DNA from: Planctomycetota bacterium
GTDB taxonomy: Bacteria; Planctomycetota; UBA1135; GCA-002686595
Length of the DNA: 64,000 nucleotides
Assembly (NCBI GenBank): GCA_020853575.1
Contig: JADYYP010000053.1
Coordinates: forward strand, 186,001-250,000
Direction: 5' to 3'
Positions 26,601-35,855 of the stretch are shown piece by piece. The notes beneath the pieces were generated by a model. The model was not told the origin of the DNA. It saw only the letters and a program-made list of their open reading frames with translations, and did not search any database. Each line of letters begins with the position of its first letter. Position 1 is the first letter of the stretch. The position numbers and the translations under genes were made by a program.

Positions 26601-28526
26601 ATGATCCCCACGCTCGTCCGCGGCGCACTGCGCGCCGCGAGCGCGGCACTGTTCGTCGCGAGCTCCAGCCTCGCGGCGCAGAACGCCGCCCCAGAGCCTT
26701 CGCTGTACGTCGTCGACGACGTACGTTTGCTCGACCAAGCCGATGCTCCGCACGTGCGACTCGTGCTGCGCGATGGACGCATCGAGCGCGTGCTCGACGC
26801 CGGCGCCGAGCTCCCCGCCGGAGCGCGCGTCGTCGACGGCAAGGGCATGCTCGCGCTGCCCGCGCTGATCGACGCTTACACGCTCGGGGGGTGCGAGACG
26901 CCGACGCCCGTCGCGCAGCAAGACGCACCGCCCTCCGAGGCCAGCGACGTCTACGTCGACATGCGCCAAGCCAATCGCAAGGGCATCCAGCCCGCGTTCC
27001 GAGCGGCGGGTGTGTTCAGCCTGCCGAAGGACAAGTCGAAGCCTTGGCGCGAGAGCGGTTTCGGCGCGCTGCTCTCCGCACCGGCGGGTCAGCTGCTCGC
27101 GGGAACGAGCGCTCTGTGCACGACCCGCGACGCGGCCGTGCGCGACGTGATGCTCGACGCCGAGGTCTTCGCGCACGCGGCGTTTCGCGCCAGCGGACCG
27201 GGCTATCCGTCGACCCTGATGGGCTACCACGCGCAGTTGCGACAGTTCTTCATGGACGTGCGGCGCCAACTCGAGCTGCGCGCGCGTTACGACGCCGGAC
27301 GTCCGGGACCGCGGCCTGCATTCGACGCCGAGCTCGAGGCCGGCGCGTTGCTCGCGGCGAAGCAGCGTCGCGTGATGTGCGAGGCCGAGAGCGCGCAGGA
27401 CATTCGGCGTTGGATCGATTTCGCCGACGAGCTGGGGCTCGAGATCGGCATCGTCGGAGGGCGCGAGGCTTGGAAGGTCGCGGGCGAGCTCGCGGCGCGA
27501 GCGATTCCGGTGGTGTTGACGCTGGAATGGGGCGACGAGCCGAAGGACCCGCACGAAAAGGACAAGCAGTCAAAATCCGCGGCTGCGCCCAAGGAGCAGC
27601 CGAAGAAGGCCGAAGCCGAGACGCAGGGGGCCAACGCGACCACGGATGCGCCGGCGGCGGAGAGCCGAGCGAGCGCCGAGCAGGCGCCCAAGGCGGACGA
27701 GCAGGCCACGGAGGCCAAGGCGGATCCGAAGGCCGAAGCAAAGAAGTGGGAGTACCAGGAACCGCTCGGCGTGCGCGAGTTCAAGCGCAAGCAGTGGGAG
27801 GAAGGGCGTGACTGCGCGAAGAAGCTGCACGAGGCGCGCGTGGTGTTCGCCTTCGGATCAGGCAGCGGGAACGGCGCGGACCTGCTGAAGAAGGCGCGCA
27901 CCACGGTGGAGCACGGACTGCCGGCGGAGGTCGCGCTCGCGGCGCTGACGACGCAGGCTTCCAAGCTGCTCGGTGCGGACGGGCACATCGGCAGCGTGCG
28001 CGTTGGCGCGGATGCGACGCTGGCGCTGTGGACGGCGAACCCGCTGACCAAGGACGCCAAGCTCGCGTGGCTGTTCGTCGACGGCTTCGCGCACGAGTTC
28101 GAGATCAAGGACGAGCCGCAAGCGACCGGCAAGCCCGACGAGGGCGTGGACGCCAGCGGCACGTGGGACCTCGAGATCAAGAGCGAGCGCGGCACGAGCA
28201 AGGGCACGCTCGAGCTCACCATGGAGCCCGATGGCGACGTCACGGGCAAGCTCACCACGACCTCGCAAGGCGGCAACGAGCGCACGCTCGATGTGCGCGG
28301 CCACGTCGGCGGCAAGACCATGACCCTGAGTGGGACGTTCACCATGCGCGACGCCGAGGCGACGCAGGCGTTGAAGCTCGAGCTCGACGGGGACGCGCTT
28401 TCGGGCAGCTCGTCCACGCGTGCCGCGTTCGGTGAGTTCACCAGCGAAGTCAGCGGGACGCGCCGTCCCCGTCACCAGGCCGAAGAAGTGCGGCACGAAG
28501 GAGGTTGTGGCGATGAGCACCCGTGA
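26601..28526 (+). CDS. exported amidohydrolase-like protein lacking the metal-binding HxH (641 aa)
   Basis: ATG at 26601 gives a signal peptide (residues 1-26, SSSLAAQ). The N-terminal part is the beta sandwich and first strand of an imidazolonepropionase/dihydroorotase-like amidohydrolase. Where active enzymes have P-G-x-I-D-x-H-x-H, this one reads PALIDAYTLGG (87-97), so both metal-binding histidines are gone. Residues 311-382 are an Ala/Lys/Glu/Pro-rich low-complexity insertion. The C-terminal amidohydrolase strand GSVRVGADATLALW follows, then a separate beta domain of about 100 residues. It is probably not catalytic and may act as a subunit of the next protein, whose start it overlaps by 14 bases. 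Confidence 0.85.
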   Translation: MIPTLVRGALRAASAALFVASSSLAAQNAAPEPSLYVVDDVRLLDQADAPHVRLVLRDGRIERVLDAGAELPAGARVVDGKGMLALPALIDAYTLGGCETPTPVAQQDAPPSEASDVYVDMRQANRKGIQPAFRAAGVFSLPKDKSKPWRESGFGALLSAPAGQLLAGTSALCTTRDAAVRDVMLDAEVFAHAAFRASGPGYPSTLMGYHAQLRQFFMDVRRQLELRARYDAGRPGPRPAFDAELEAGALLAAKQRRVMCEAESAQDIRRWIDFADELGLEIGIVGGREAWKVAGELAARAIPVVLTLEWGDEPKDPHEKDKQSKSAAAPKEQPKKAEAETQGANATTDAPAAESRASAEQAPKADEQATEAKADPKAEAKKWEYQEPLGVREFKRKQWEEGRDCAKKLHEARVVFAFGSGSGNGADLLKKARTTVEHGLPAEVALAALTTQASKLLGADGHIGSVRVGADATLALWTANPLTKDAKLAWLFVDGFAHEFEIKDEPQATGKPDEGVDASGTWDLEIKSERGTSKGTLELTMEPDGDVTGKLTTTSQGGNERTLDVRGHVGGKTMTLSGTFTMRDAEATQALKLELDGDALSGSSSTRAAFGEFTSEVSGTRRPRHQAEEVRHEGGCGDEHP

Positions 28527-31089
28527 TTGGTTCGGACGTGTCGCGCTGGCCGCGACGATCGTGTGCCGCGCGGCATCGGCCGGCGAGCATCCCTTCGAGA
28601 CCGACGAGCTGCGCAAGCCTGCGTTCCGCACCGGCGGCAATTGCGTGATCCGCGACGTCGTGATCCACACCGGCGTCGGACCGACCGTGCGCGGCGACGT
28701 GCTCGTCAAGGACGGCGACATCGCCGGCGTGGGGCAGGTGTCCGCCCCCGCGGGGACGTTCGAGATCGACGGACGCGGACTGCACCTCTCGCCCGGAGTG
28801 ATCGACTGTCACTCGCACATGGCGATCTCGCGCGGCGTCAACGAAGGCACGTACTCGATCACGGGAGAGTGCGACATCAGCGATGCCGTCGACGCCGACG
28901 ACGTCTCGTTGTGGCGCGCGCTCGGAGGCGGCGTGACCAGCGCACGCCTGCTGCACGGCTCCGCCAACACCATCGGCGGACGCCACGAGGTCATCAAGCT
29001 GAAGTACGGGCGCTCGTTCGACGAGCTGATCAATCGCAACGCGAAGGAAGGCATCAAGTTCGCGTTGGGCGAGAACGTCAAGCGCTCCAACGGCGGCGGC
29101 AACAGCTCGCGTTTCCCGGCGACACGCATGGGAGTCGAAGCCCTGCTCGTGCGCGCCTTCACTCGGGCGCTCGAGTACAAGGCCGAGTGGAACGAGTTCG
29201 AGGCCGCCAAGGCGCGCGGCGAGGACCCGGCGCCGCCGCGCAAGGACCTGCGCCTCGACACCCTGGTCGGGATCCTCGAGCAGCGCATCGACGTGCACTC
29301 CCACTGCTACCGCGCGGACGAGATCCTGATGTTGCTGCGGGTCGCGGAGCGCTACGGCTTCCGCGTCAAGACGCTGCAGCACGTGCTCGAGGGCTACAAG
29401 ATCGCGCACGAGATCGTGCAACACGGCGCCGGCCCGTCGACGTTCAGTGACTGGTGGGCGTACAAGGTCGAGGCCTACGACGCGACGCCGTTCAACGCGG
29501 CGCTGCTGACCGAGGCGGGTGCGCTGACCACGATCAACAGCGACTCGGACGAGCTCGTGCGGCACCTGTTCAGCGACGCGGGCAAGTCGCAACGCTATGG
29601 CGGGCTCGACCCGCTGCGCGCGCTGCAATTGGTGACGCTCAATCCCGCCAAGCAACTGGCGATCGAGCGCTGGACGGGTTCGATCGAGGTCGGGAAGGAC
29701 GCGGACTTGGCGCTGCACACCGGTGATCCGTTGAGCCCCTATTCGCGGGTCGAGTGGACCATGGTCGACGGCGAGATCGAGTTCACGCGGCGTGACGCCT
29801 TCGAGCTCGACACCAAGCCCGCTCCGACGACGCCGATCAGCGAGCCGCGCACGGAAGCCGGCGTTGCATGGCGCCCCGACGGCGGGCCGACGATCGCGAT
29901 CGTCGGCGGCACGTTGCATCCAGTGACGTCCCCCGAGGTCGAGCGGGGCACGCTCGTGATGCAGGGCGGTCGCATCGTCGCGCTGGGCTCCGGTGTCGCG
30001 ATCCCCGCGAACGCACGCGTGATCGACGCCACGGGCAAGCACGTTTGGCCTGGCATGATCGCGCTCGACACGTCGCTCGGCCTGTACGAGATCGGATCGG
30101 TGCAAGCGACCGTCGACAGCTCCGAGATCGGCGGCAACCAGCCCGACGTGCGCTCGTCGGCCTCGATCTCGGCGGAGTCCGCGCACATTCCGGTGACGCG
30201 CTTCAATGGCGTGACGCGCGCTCAGACATCGCCGCAAGGGGGTGGTCCGTTGATGGGGCAGTCGTGCGTGATCCGCTTGAGCGGCGACACGTGGGAGGAG
30301 CTCCTGCAAGTCGACCGCGACATGCTGCACGTCGAATTCCCCTCGACCAGCAACCTCTCGAAGGACAAGAAAGAGCTCGAGTCGGTCAAGGAGCTCAAGC
30401 GTCTGCTCGCCGAGGCGCGCGAGTACGCGCGCTTGCTCGACGAGGCCGCGAGCAAGGGCTCGGCCAAGCCGGCCTACGATCCGCGGCTCGAAGCGCTGGC
30501 GCCGTTCGCCACTGCCCAACGCAAAGTGGCATTGCACGCCAACAACGCTCAGACCTTGCTGTTCGCGCTGGAGTTCATCGCAGACCAGAAGCTCGACGCC
30601 GTGCTCGTCGGCGCGAGTGAAGGCTGGAAGGTCGCCAACGAGCTGGCCGAGGCGAAAGTGCCGGTGATCGTCGGCGGGACTTTGCTCTTGCCGTCGAGCG
30701 ACTACGACCCCTACGACGCGGCCTACGCGAATCCGGCCGTGTTGCATCGCGCGGGCGTGCCCTTCGCGATCGGGCCCGGCAACGACGAGAATCCGCGCAA
30801 CGTCGGATTCCACGCCTCGATGGCCGCGGCTTTCGGCCTGCCGCGAGAGGAAGCGCTGCGCAGCGTCACGATCTACGCGGCGCGCATGCTCGGGCTCGAG
30901 CGCGAGCTCGGCAGCCTGGCGCCGGGCAAGTTGGCCGATGTCGTCGTCACCAATGGCGACCTGCTCGACACGCGCACCCAAGTCGACTACGTGTTCGTCG
31001 ACGGCGTGCAGCAGAGCATGGAGAATCGCCAAACCGAGCTGTACGAGAAGTACGGCGCGCGCTTGGCGCGCTTGCGCTCGAAGAAGTGA
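28513..31089 (+). CDS. exported tandem amidohydrolase, first domain active-type, second degenerate (858 aa)
   Basis: ATG at 28513 follows a strong Shine-Dalgarno site (AAGGAGGT, 28498-28505) located inside the previous gene, so the pair is co-transcribed. A signal peptide covers about residues 1-23. Domain 1 (about 40-470) has the intact metal motif SPGVIDCHSH (His100, His102), a later VHSHCYRADE near 258 and the final NPAKQLAIERWTGSIEVGKDADL. Domain 2 (about 480-858) repeats the fold but reads WPGMIALDTSLG near 510 in place of the HxH motif; its C-terminal LGSLAPGKLADVVV is kept. This family includes cyclic amidases and peptidases. The substrate is not evident. An active domain joined to a dead one, beside another dead paralogue, suggests a structural role for the inactive copies. 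Confidence 0.9.
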   Translation: MSTRDWFGRVALAATIVCRAASAGEHPFETDELRKPAFRTGGNCVIRDVVIHTGVGPTVRGDVLVKDGDIAGVGQVSAPAGTFEIDGRGLHLSPGVIDCHSHMAISRGVNEGTYSITGECDISDAVDADDVSLWRALGGGVTSARLLHGSANTIGGRHEVIKLKYGRSFDELINRNAKEGIKFALGENVKRSNGGGNSSRFPATRMGVEALLVRAFTRALEYKAEWNEFEAAKARGEDPAPPRKDLRLDTLVGILEQRIDVHSHCYRADEILMLLRVAERYGFRVKTLQHVLEGYKIAHEIVQHGAGPSTFSDWWAYKVEAYDATPFNAALLTEAGALTTINSDSDELVRHLFSDAGKSQRYGGLDPLRALQLVTLNPAKQLAIERWTGSIEVGKDADLALHTGDPLSPYSRVEWTMVDGEIEFTRRDAFELDTKPAPTTPISEPRTEAGVAWRPDGGPTIAIVGGTLHPVTSPEVERGTLVMQGGRIVALGSGVAIPANARVIDATGKHVWPGMIALDTSLGLYEIGSVQATVDSSEIGGNQPDVRSSASISAESAHIPVTRFNGVTRAQTSPQGGGPLMGQSCVIRLSGDTWEELLQVDRDMLHVEFPSTSNLSKDKKELESVKELKRLLAEAREYARLLDEAASKGSAKPAYDPRLEALAPFATAQRKVALHANNAQTLLFALEFIADQKLDAVLVGASEGWKVANELAEAKVPVIVGGTLLLPSSDYDPYDAAYANPAVLHRAGVPFAIGPGNDENPRNVGFHASMAAAFGLPREEALRSVTIYAARMLGLERELGSLAPGKLADVVVTNGDLLDTRTQVDYVFVDGVQQSMENRQTELYEKYGARLARLRSKK

Positions 31090-31110
31090 CGCGCTCGGCC
31101 CGCGACGAAC

Positions 31111-31133
31111 GTGGGCGGCCTCGCGCCGCCCAC
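31111..31133. terminator. bidirectional hairpin terminator
   Basis: GTGGGCGGC (31111-31119) and GCCGCCCAC (31125-31133) are perfect complements around a five-base loop. They lie in the 73-base gap between the convergent amidohydrolase and lipoprotein genes. No long T run on either side. Confidence 0.5.
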
Positions 31134-31162
31134 CTCCAAGACACGCCCGTTTCGCGCGAGCT

Positions 31163-32968
31163 TCAGTCGACCACGGCGACGATCAACGTGGCCGTCAAGC
31201 GGTTGTCGACGTCGTCGTAGTCCCCGAGCGCGCCGAAGGTCGAGAGGCGTCCGGCGGAGGAGAGCGCGACACCCAGCGCGCTCGAGAAGTCGTCGAACTC
31301 GGAGTAGAGCTGCACGGCGCCGGTGTCCTTGTCGTGCAGGATGCACAGCACGGCGGTCGTGTTGGGCTCGACCGAGGGCGTCGGCGAGGTGGGCAAGGCC
31401 AGCTGCCCCGCGAGCCCCTTGTCGATCACCGCGATCTCGCCCGCGACCGCGATGCCAGAGATGTCGAACGCGAGCGAGCCCGCGTTGGTGGTGACGTCGA
31501 CGAACAGACCCGCGAAGCGATCGCGGATCAGCATGTACGAGGGTGCGTCGTCGCGATTGGCCAGCGCGCTGGCGACGAAATCGGCTCCGTTGTCGTCGAT
31601 GGCCGGGAACGTGCCGATGGCCTCGACCGCGGTGCCGTTTACGATGTCCAGCGCTCCGCCGAGCACGCCGACATCGAGCACGAACTGGGTCGGATCGGGC
31701 GCGCTGGAGCCGCCCTCGCTCCAGGTGAAGTCGCTCTCCGGCCGCAGCCCGACTCGATTGAGGTCGATCTCGAGCAAGCCGCCCGCGGGCGCCGCATTGG
31801 CATAGCCGAAGATGCGCGTCGGCTGCAGCCGGACCACGCCGCTCGCCGTGCTCGCGTCGAGATCCGTGCCGCCCAGCGAGCCGAAGACGCGCACCATCTG
31901 ACCGACGTTGACGTCGTCGAGGTCGAAGGCCGTCGCGGAGCCGCGCTCGAGCACCTTGGTGTTCGCGAAGCTCGCATCGATGGTGAACAGCGTGTCGTAG
32001 AGGAACTGCGTGTGCGCCGCGTTCTGGCTCCGACCGAGCACTTGGAGCAGCGCATCGGCGCCCGCGCCGCCGTTGCGGCCGACGACGAAGCCCTCGACGA
32101 TGTCCTGTCCGCCGTTGAACGTGCCCGCGCCGGCCTCGACGTACAGCGCTTGGAAATTCCGGTCCAGGACCGTGGTCGCGCCATAGGCCTGCACCCAACT
32201 GTGCGCGGGCAGCGCGGCGAGCGCGGCCAGTCCGGCGGAGCCCACGAAAGGCACGCCGTCGACTTGGTACACGGTGTTGAGGTCCGCCTCGTAGAGCACG
32301 TCGCCGAGCTCGGCGCCGCCGAGCGTCTGCAGCTCGAGCGCGATGGTGTTGGCGTTGGTGTCGACGCTGGTGAGCTCGCCGAAGGCCACGAATTCCTTGG
32401 GATCGGCGCGGTTCACGCGCAGCACGACGATCGGATCGACGACCACGACGTTGTTCAGCGCGTCGACCGAGACCGACTGATCGAGATCGAAATCGAACTC
32501 GAGCACACGGTGGCGTCCGCTGAACAGGTTCATGCCCGTGCCCGCGAAGGCGATCGGCAGCGTCAGCGTCCCGCTGAGAGCTGCGCCGCTGGTGTCCTCG
32601 ATCGCGGCCGGTGTGGTCTCGCCGACCAGCACGCAGACCGCATTGGTGAAGTCGAGCGTGAGCTCCGCTTCTCGGTAGCGACCATCGGCGATCACGAGGT
32701 GCCCGATCAACTGACTGACGTCCGTGAGCTGCGCCAAATCGACCTCGACCGGCGTCGCCAGAGTGTCGAACACCGTGCCGTCGAGATCGGTCACCGTGAT
32801 TTGCTCGACCTCGACGCGGAAGCTCTGGATCTCGTCCGAGGGCGCATCGGTGATCGCGAACGACATCTTGCCGGTCTGGAGATCGCCGGTCGTGCTGCCG
32901 CCGCCGCAGGCTGCGAAAGACGCCAGAGCAACGACACCGCACAACCTGAAATGTGTCTTCATGTTCAT
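31163..32968 (-). CDS. lipoprotein with DUF4382 and DUF5666-like repeats (601 aa)
   Basis: The protein starts MNMKTHFRLCGVVALASFAAC with a lipobox-like FAAC, so Cys21 is probably acylated and the protein anchored in a membrane. Residues 30-190 match DUF4382 (GKMSFAITDAPSDEI and VEVEQITVTDLDG), a beta-rich domain of envelope lipoproteins. The remainder consists of repeats of about 80 residues beginning like FGELTSVDTNANTIALEL, as in DUF5666. No enzyme motif is seen. ATG at 32962 is an alternative start. The open frame continues upstream to 33475, but that part overlaps hemY and lacks lipoprotein features. It lies 173 bases downstream of hemY on the same strand and may or may not share its transcript. 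Confidence 0.85.
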   Translation of the reverse strand: MNMKTHFRLCGVVALASFAACGGGSTTGDLQTGKMSFAITDAPSDEIQSFRVEVEQITVTDLDGTVFDTLATPVEVDLAQLTDVSQLIGHLVIADGRYREAELTLDFTNAVCVLVGETTPAAIEDTSGAALSGTLTLPIAFAGTGMNLFSGRHRVLEFDFDLDQSVSVDALNNVVVVDPIVVLRVNRADPKEFVAFGELTSVDTNANTIALELQTLGGAELGDVLYEADLNTVYQVDGVPFVGSAGLAALAALPAHSWVQAYGATTVLDRNFQALYVEAGAGTFNGGQDIVEGFVVGRNGGAGADALLQVLGRSQNAAHTQFLYDTLFTIDASFANTKVLERGSATAFDLDDVNVGQMVRVFGSLGGTDLDASTASGVVRLQPTRIFGYANAAPAGGLLEIDLNRVGLRPESDFTWSEGGSSAPDPTQFVLDVGVLGGALDIVNGTAVEAIGTFPAIDDNGADFVASALANRDDAPSYMLIRDRFAGLFVDVTTNAGSLAFDISGIAVAGEIAVIDKGLAGQLALPTSPTPSVEPNTTAVLCILHDKDTGAVQLYSEFDDFSSALGVALSSAGRLSTFGALGDYDDVDNRLTATLIVAVVD

Positions 32969-33141
32969 GGAGAGCTCGTCCGAGCCCCGCTTCGTCGACC
33001 AGAATGCCGCCCGAGGCAGCGCCTCGAAACCCACATTCTCGCAAGCGGTTCCGTGGCGTGCGTGGAGCTGCCGCCAGTGCGCGGGAACGGCGCCTGGAGG
33101 CTGCCGCCGAGCTCGGAAAACGCTGCGCGTGGCGTGCGAGC

Positions 33142-34470
33142 TCAGGCCGTGCGCGCGACGGCGTGTGCGCGCTCGCGCGCGTGGGCCACGAGGTGGTTGA
33201 CGCCGATGCCGTAGAGCCAGTTCCCCAGGAGCTCCAGGCCCGGCGGCTGGGCGCGCTCGATGGCGCGCAGGCGCTCGGGATGCGCCAAGTCGAAGCGCGG
33301 CAGCGTGGCGCGCCAGCGCTGCACCACCACGCACTCGGGCTCTCCGCGCAACTCGAGCATCGGGCCGACCTCGCGGCGCACGATCTCGGCCAGATCGCCC
33401 TCGCTGGCGTCGATCAGCTCGCTCTTGCGCGCGCCGCCGAGCAACGTGCGCAGCACGACGTGGGATCGCGGACACGCGTCAGGCGCGATCGACGAGCTGA
33501 ACAACGTGCCGAGGTGATTCATCTTCTCGCGCGATGCGACCAGATATCCGAAGCCGTCGAGCCGGTGCCCGACGCGCTCGCGCGGCCAAACGTGCGTGTA
33601 CGACACGACGTTGTCCGACTGGATCGAGCCGATGGCGCGCGCCAGCTCGGGCGCAACGGTCGCGAGCAAGCGCGCCGCCGCCTGGCACGAGACCGCCAAC
33701 ACCAGCCGCCGCGCCTCGAGCACGCCGCGCGAGCTGTGCACGCGCCACGTCGTGCCGTCGAACTCGAGCGCGCTGACGCTCGTCGACAGGCGCAGCTTGT
33801 CCCCCAAGCGCGTGGCGAGCGCGTCGGTAACCGCTTGGCAGCCGCCCTCGGGCTTCATCACGCTCGGTGCCGGATCGCCGCGCGTCTTGAACAGCGCCTT
33901 GAACAGTCCGCCGTGCGTCTCGACCAGCTCGACCAGCCGCGGGAAGCAGGCGCGCATCGAGAGTTGCTCGGGATCGCCGGCGTGGATGCCGCTGACCAGC
34001 GGGTCGAGCAGCGCCGCGAGGCCCTCGCGGCCGATGCGGTGGCGCACGAAGTCCGCGACCGAGCCGTCGTTCCCGACCTTGGGGTCCTGGAACGGCTCGG
34101 CGAGCAGGCGCAGCTTGCCCGCGAAGCTGATCATGGGCGTGGTGATCATCCTCGGGCCGAGCGGTGCAGGGTGCAGCTTGGCGCGGTACACGAGGAAGCG
34201 TTGGGCCGCGTCGCCCGGTGGCTTGTGGGCGGCGAGCTGGAGCTCCGCCAGCATGTCGGTCAGCCCGCCCTTGATCTCGAAGCGCAGCGACTCCGGACCG
34301 AGCTCGTAGCGGAACTGGCGCGCGGTGCCCGTGCGCTCCGTGCGCACCAGGCCGCCCGCCTGCCGCTCCGCATCGAGCACCACCAGGTCGGCGCTGGGCC
34401 CGCGCGCGTGCGCATAGGCCAGGCCGGAAACCCCCGCACCGACCACGAGCGTGTCGTGAATTGGGCTCAT
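33142..34470 (-). CDS. hemY: protoporphyrinogen oxidase
   Basis: The 442-residue flavoprotein has an N-terminal FAD-binding motif VVGAGVSGLAYA (residues 9-20) and the long substrate domain typical of HemY-type oxidases, including DPLVSGIHAGDPEQLSM and the C-terminal second FAD contact GNWLYGIGVNHLV. It oxidises protoporphyrinogen IX to protoporphyrin IX, using oxygen or another acceptor. With the HemN-type coproporphyrinogen oxidase upstream, the protoporphyrin-dependent reading is preferred over the coproporphyrin-dependent one, though the two oxidase types are hard to separate by sequence alone. ATG at 34470 overlaps the hemN stop (ATGA, 34467-34470). Confidence 0.93.
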   Translation of the reverse strand: MSPIHDTLVVGAGVSGLAYAHARGPSADLVVLDAERQAGGLVRTERTGTARQFRYELGPESLRFEIKGGLTDMLAELQLAAHKPPGDAAQRFLVYRAKLHPAPLGPRMITTPMISFAGKLRLLAEPFQDPKVGNDGSVADFVRHRIGREGLAALLDPLVSGIHAGDPEQLSMRACFPRLVELVETHGGLFKALFKTRGDPAPSVMKPEGGCQAVTDALATRLGDKLRLSTSVSALEFDGTTWRVHSSRGVLEARRLVLAVSCQAAARLLATVAPELARAIGSIQSDNVVSYTHVWPRERVGHRLDGFGYLVASREKMNHLGTLFSSSIAPDACPRSHVVLRTLLGGARKSELIDASEGDLAEIVRREVGPMLELRGEPECVVVQRWRATLPRFDLAHPERLRAIERAQPPGLELLGNWLYGIGVNHLVAHARERAHAVARTA

Positions 34471-35855
34471 ATCGTCTTGCTGAAGCGCGGGCCGTCGGCC
34501 TTCTTCTGGCGCAGGTACTCGTCGAACACCATCGCGAGGTGGCGCAGGAACAGGCGGCCCTTGGGGAGTACGGTGACGACGTCGCGCTCGATCGAGCAGA
34601 AGCCCTCGTCGGCGAGCGGACGCAACTCTTGGAGCTCGCGCGCGAAATGCTGAGCGAGGTCCCTGCGGCCAAAACGCGCTTCGAGCGCGCGCAGGTCGAG
34701 CTTCATGCCGCACATCAGGGCCTGGATCGCCGCGCGCCGCAGGTCGTCCTCGGCGCTGCGCACCAGGCCCTTGATCGCCGAGAAGCGCCCGGCCCCGATG
34801 GCGGCCTCGTACTCGCGCGTGTCGTGGTTGTTCTGCACGAACGCACCACCGATGTCGGCGATCGAGCTCATGCCGAAGGCCAGCATTTCCTCGGCGGGAT
34901 GCGTGGTGTAGCCCATGAAGTTGCGGTGCAGCGTGCCAGCCTCCAGCGCGCGGTGGAGCGCGTCACTGCGCAACGCGAAGTGGTCGAGGCCGATCACCTC
35001 GTAGCCGCTCTTCGAGAGCTGCTCGATCGCCACGAAGAACAACCGCGCGCGCTGGGGCGGCGTCGGCAGCGCATAGCGCTCGAGCGCGGTCTGATGCCGC
35101 TTGAGCCACGGGACGTGCGCGTAGGCGTACACCGCGAGCCGGTCGGGGCGGATGCGCGCGATGGTGTCGAGCGTCGCGGCGAAGGTCGCTTCGGTTTGCT
35201 CGGGCAGGCCGTACATCAGGTCGACGTTGACGCCGCCGATGCCGCGCTTGCGGCAGTAGGCCACCAGGTTCTCGGTCTCCTCGGTCGTCTGATCGCGGTG
35301 GATGATCTCCTGCACGTGCGGATCGAGGTCCTGCACGCCCATCGAGATGCGGTTGAAGCCGAGCTCGACCAACGTGTCGATCTGCTCGAAGGTCGTGACG
35401 TGCGGGTGCACCTCGATCGAGATCTCGGCCTGCGGCTCGATCTCGAAGCGTGAGCGCAGGATTTCGAACAGCCGGCGCAACTCGGCGGGCGCGAGGTGGG
35501 TCGGGGTGCCGCCGCCCCAGTGGATCTGGGCGATCTTGCGGCGCGGCCCGAGCAGCGCACGCGTCATGTCGACCTCGCGCTCGATCGCGGCCAGGTAGCT
35601 GTGCACCTTGCCGCTGCGGCGCGTGATCTCGACCGTGCAGCCGCAGTACAGGCACATGCGCGCGCAGAACGGCACGTGCACGTACAGGCACATCGGCTCG
35701 TCGGACTTGGCAGCGGCGCGTGTCAGCGCGGCGCGCGCGTCGGCGTCGCCGAACTCGCGCCACTCCGGGACCGTGGGGTAGGAGGTGTAGCGCGGCCCCG
35801 CGCCCGACATCTTGAGCAACAGCTCCTCGTCGACGTGGAGCTCGGCGGTGTTCAC
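34467..35855 (-). CDS. hemN: oxygen-independent coproporphyrinogen III oxidase
   Basis: A 462-residue radical SAM enzyme that decarboxylates coproporphyrinogen III to protoporphyrinogen IX without oxygen. The HemN hallmark GPRYTSYPT is at residues 20-28 and the 4Fe-4S/SAM motif PFCARMCLYCGC supplies Cys64, Cys68 and Cys71, with Cys73 next in line. The GGGTPTHL loop and a full C-terminal HemN domain are present, which separates it from HemW-like heme chaperones. GTG at 35855 overlaps the hemE stop (GTGA). Its anaerobic chemistry together with the oxidase HemY downstream suggests heme is made over a range of oxygen levels. Confidence 0.96.
   Translation of the reverse strand: MNTAELHVDEELLLKMSGAGPRYTSYPTVPEWREFGDADARAALTRAAAKSDEPMCLYVHVPFCARMCLYCGCTVEITRRSGKVHSYLAAIEREVDMTRALLGPRRKIAQIHWGGGTPTHLAPAELRRLFEILRSRFEIEPQAEISIEVHPHVTTFEQIDTLVELGFNRISMGVQDLDPHVQEIIHRDQTTEETENLVAYCRKRGIGGVNVDLMYGLPEQTEATFAATLDTIARIRPDRLAVYAYAHVPWLKRHQTALERYALPTPPQRARLFFVAIEQLSKSGYEVIGLDHFALRSDALHRALEAGTLHRNFMGYTTHPAEEMLAFGMSSIADIGGAFVQNNHDTREYEAAIGAGRFSAIKGLVRSAEDDLRRAAIQALMCGMKLDLRALEARFGRRDLAQHFARELQELRPLADEGFCSIERDVVTVLPKGRLFLRHLAMVFDEYLRQKKADGPRFSKTI

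Noticed and set aside
30938-33214. A 758-residue plus-strand frame opposite the DUF4382 lipoprotein
   Set aside because: No domain or signal; the minus strand encodes a lipoprotein with recognisable repeats.
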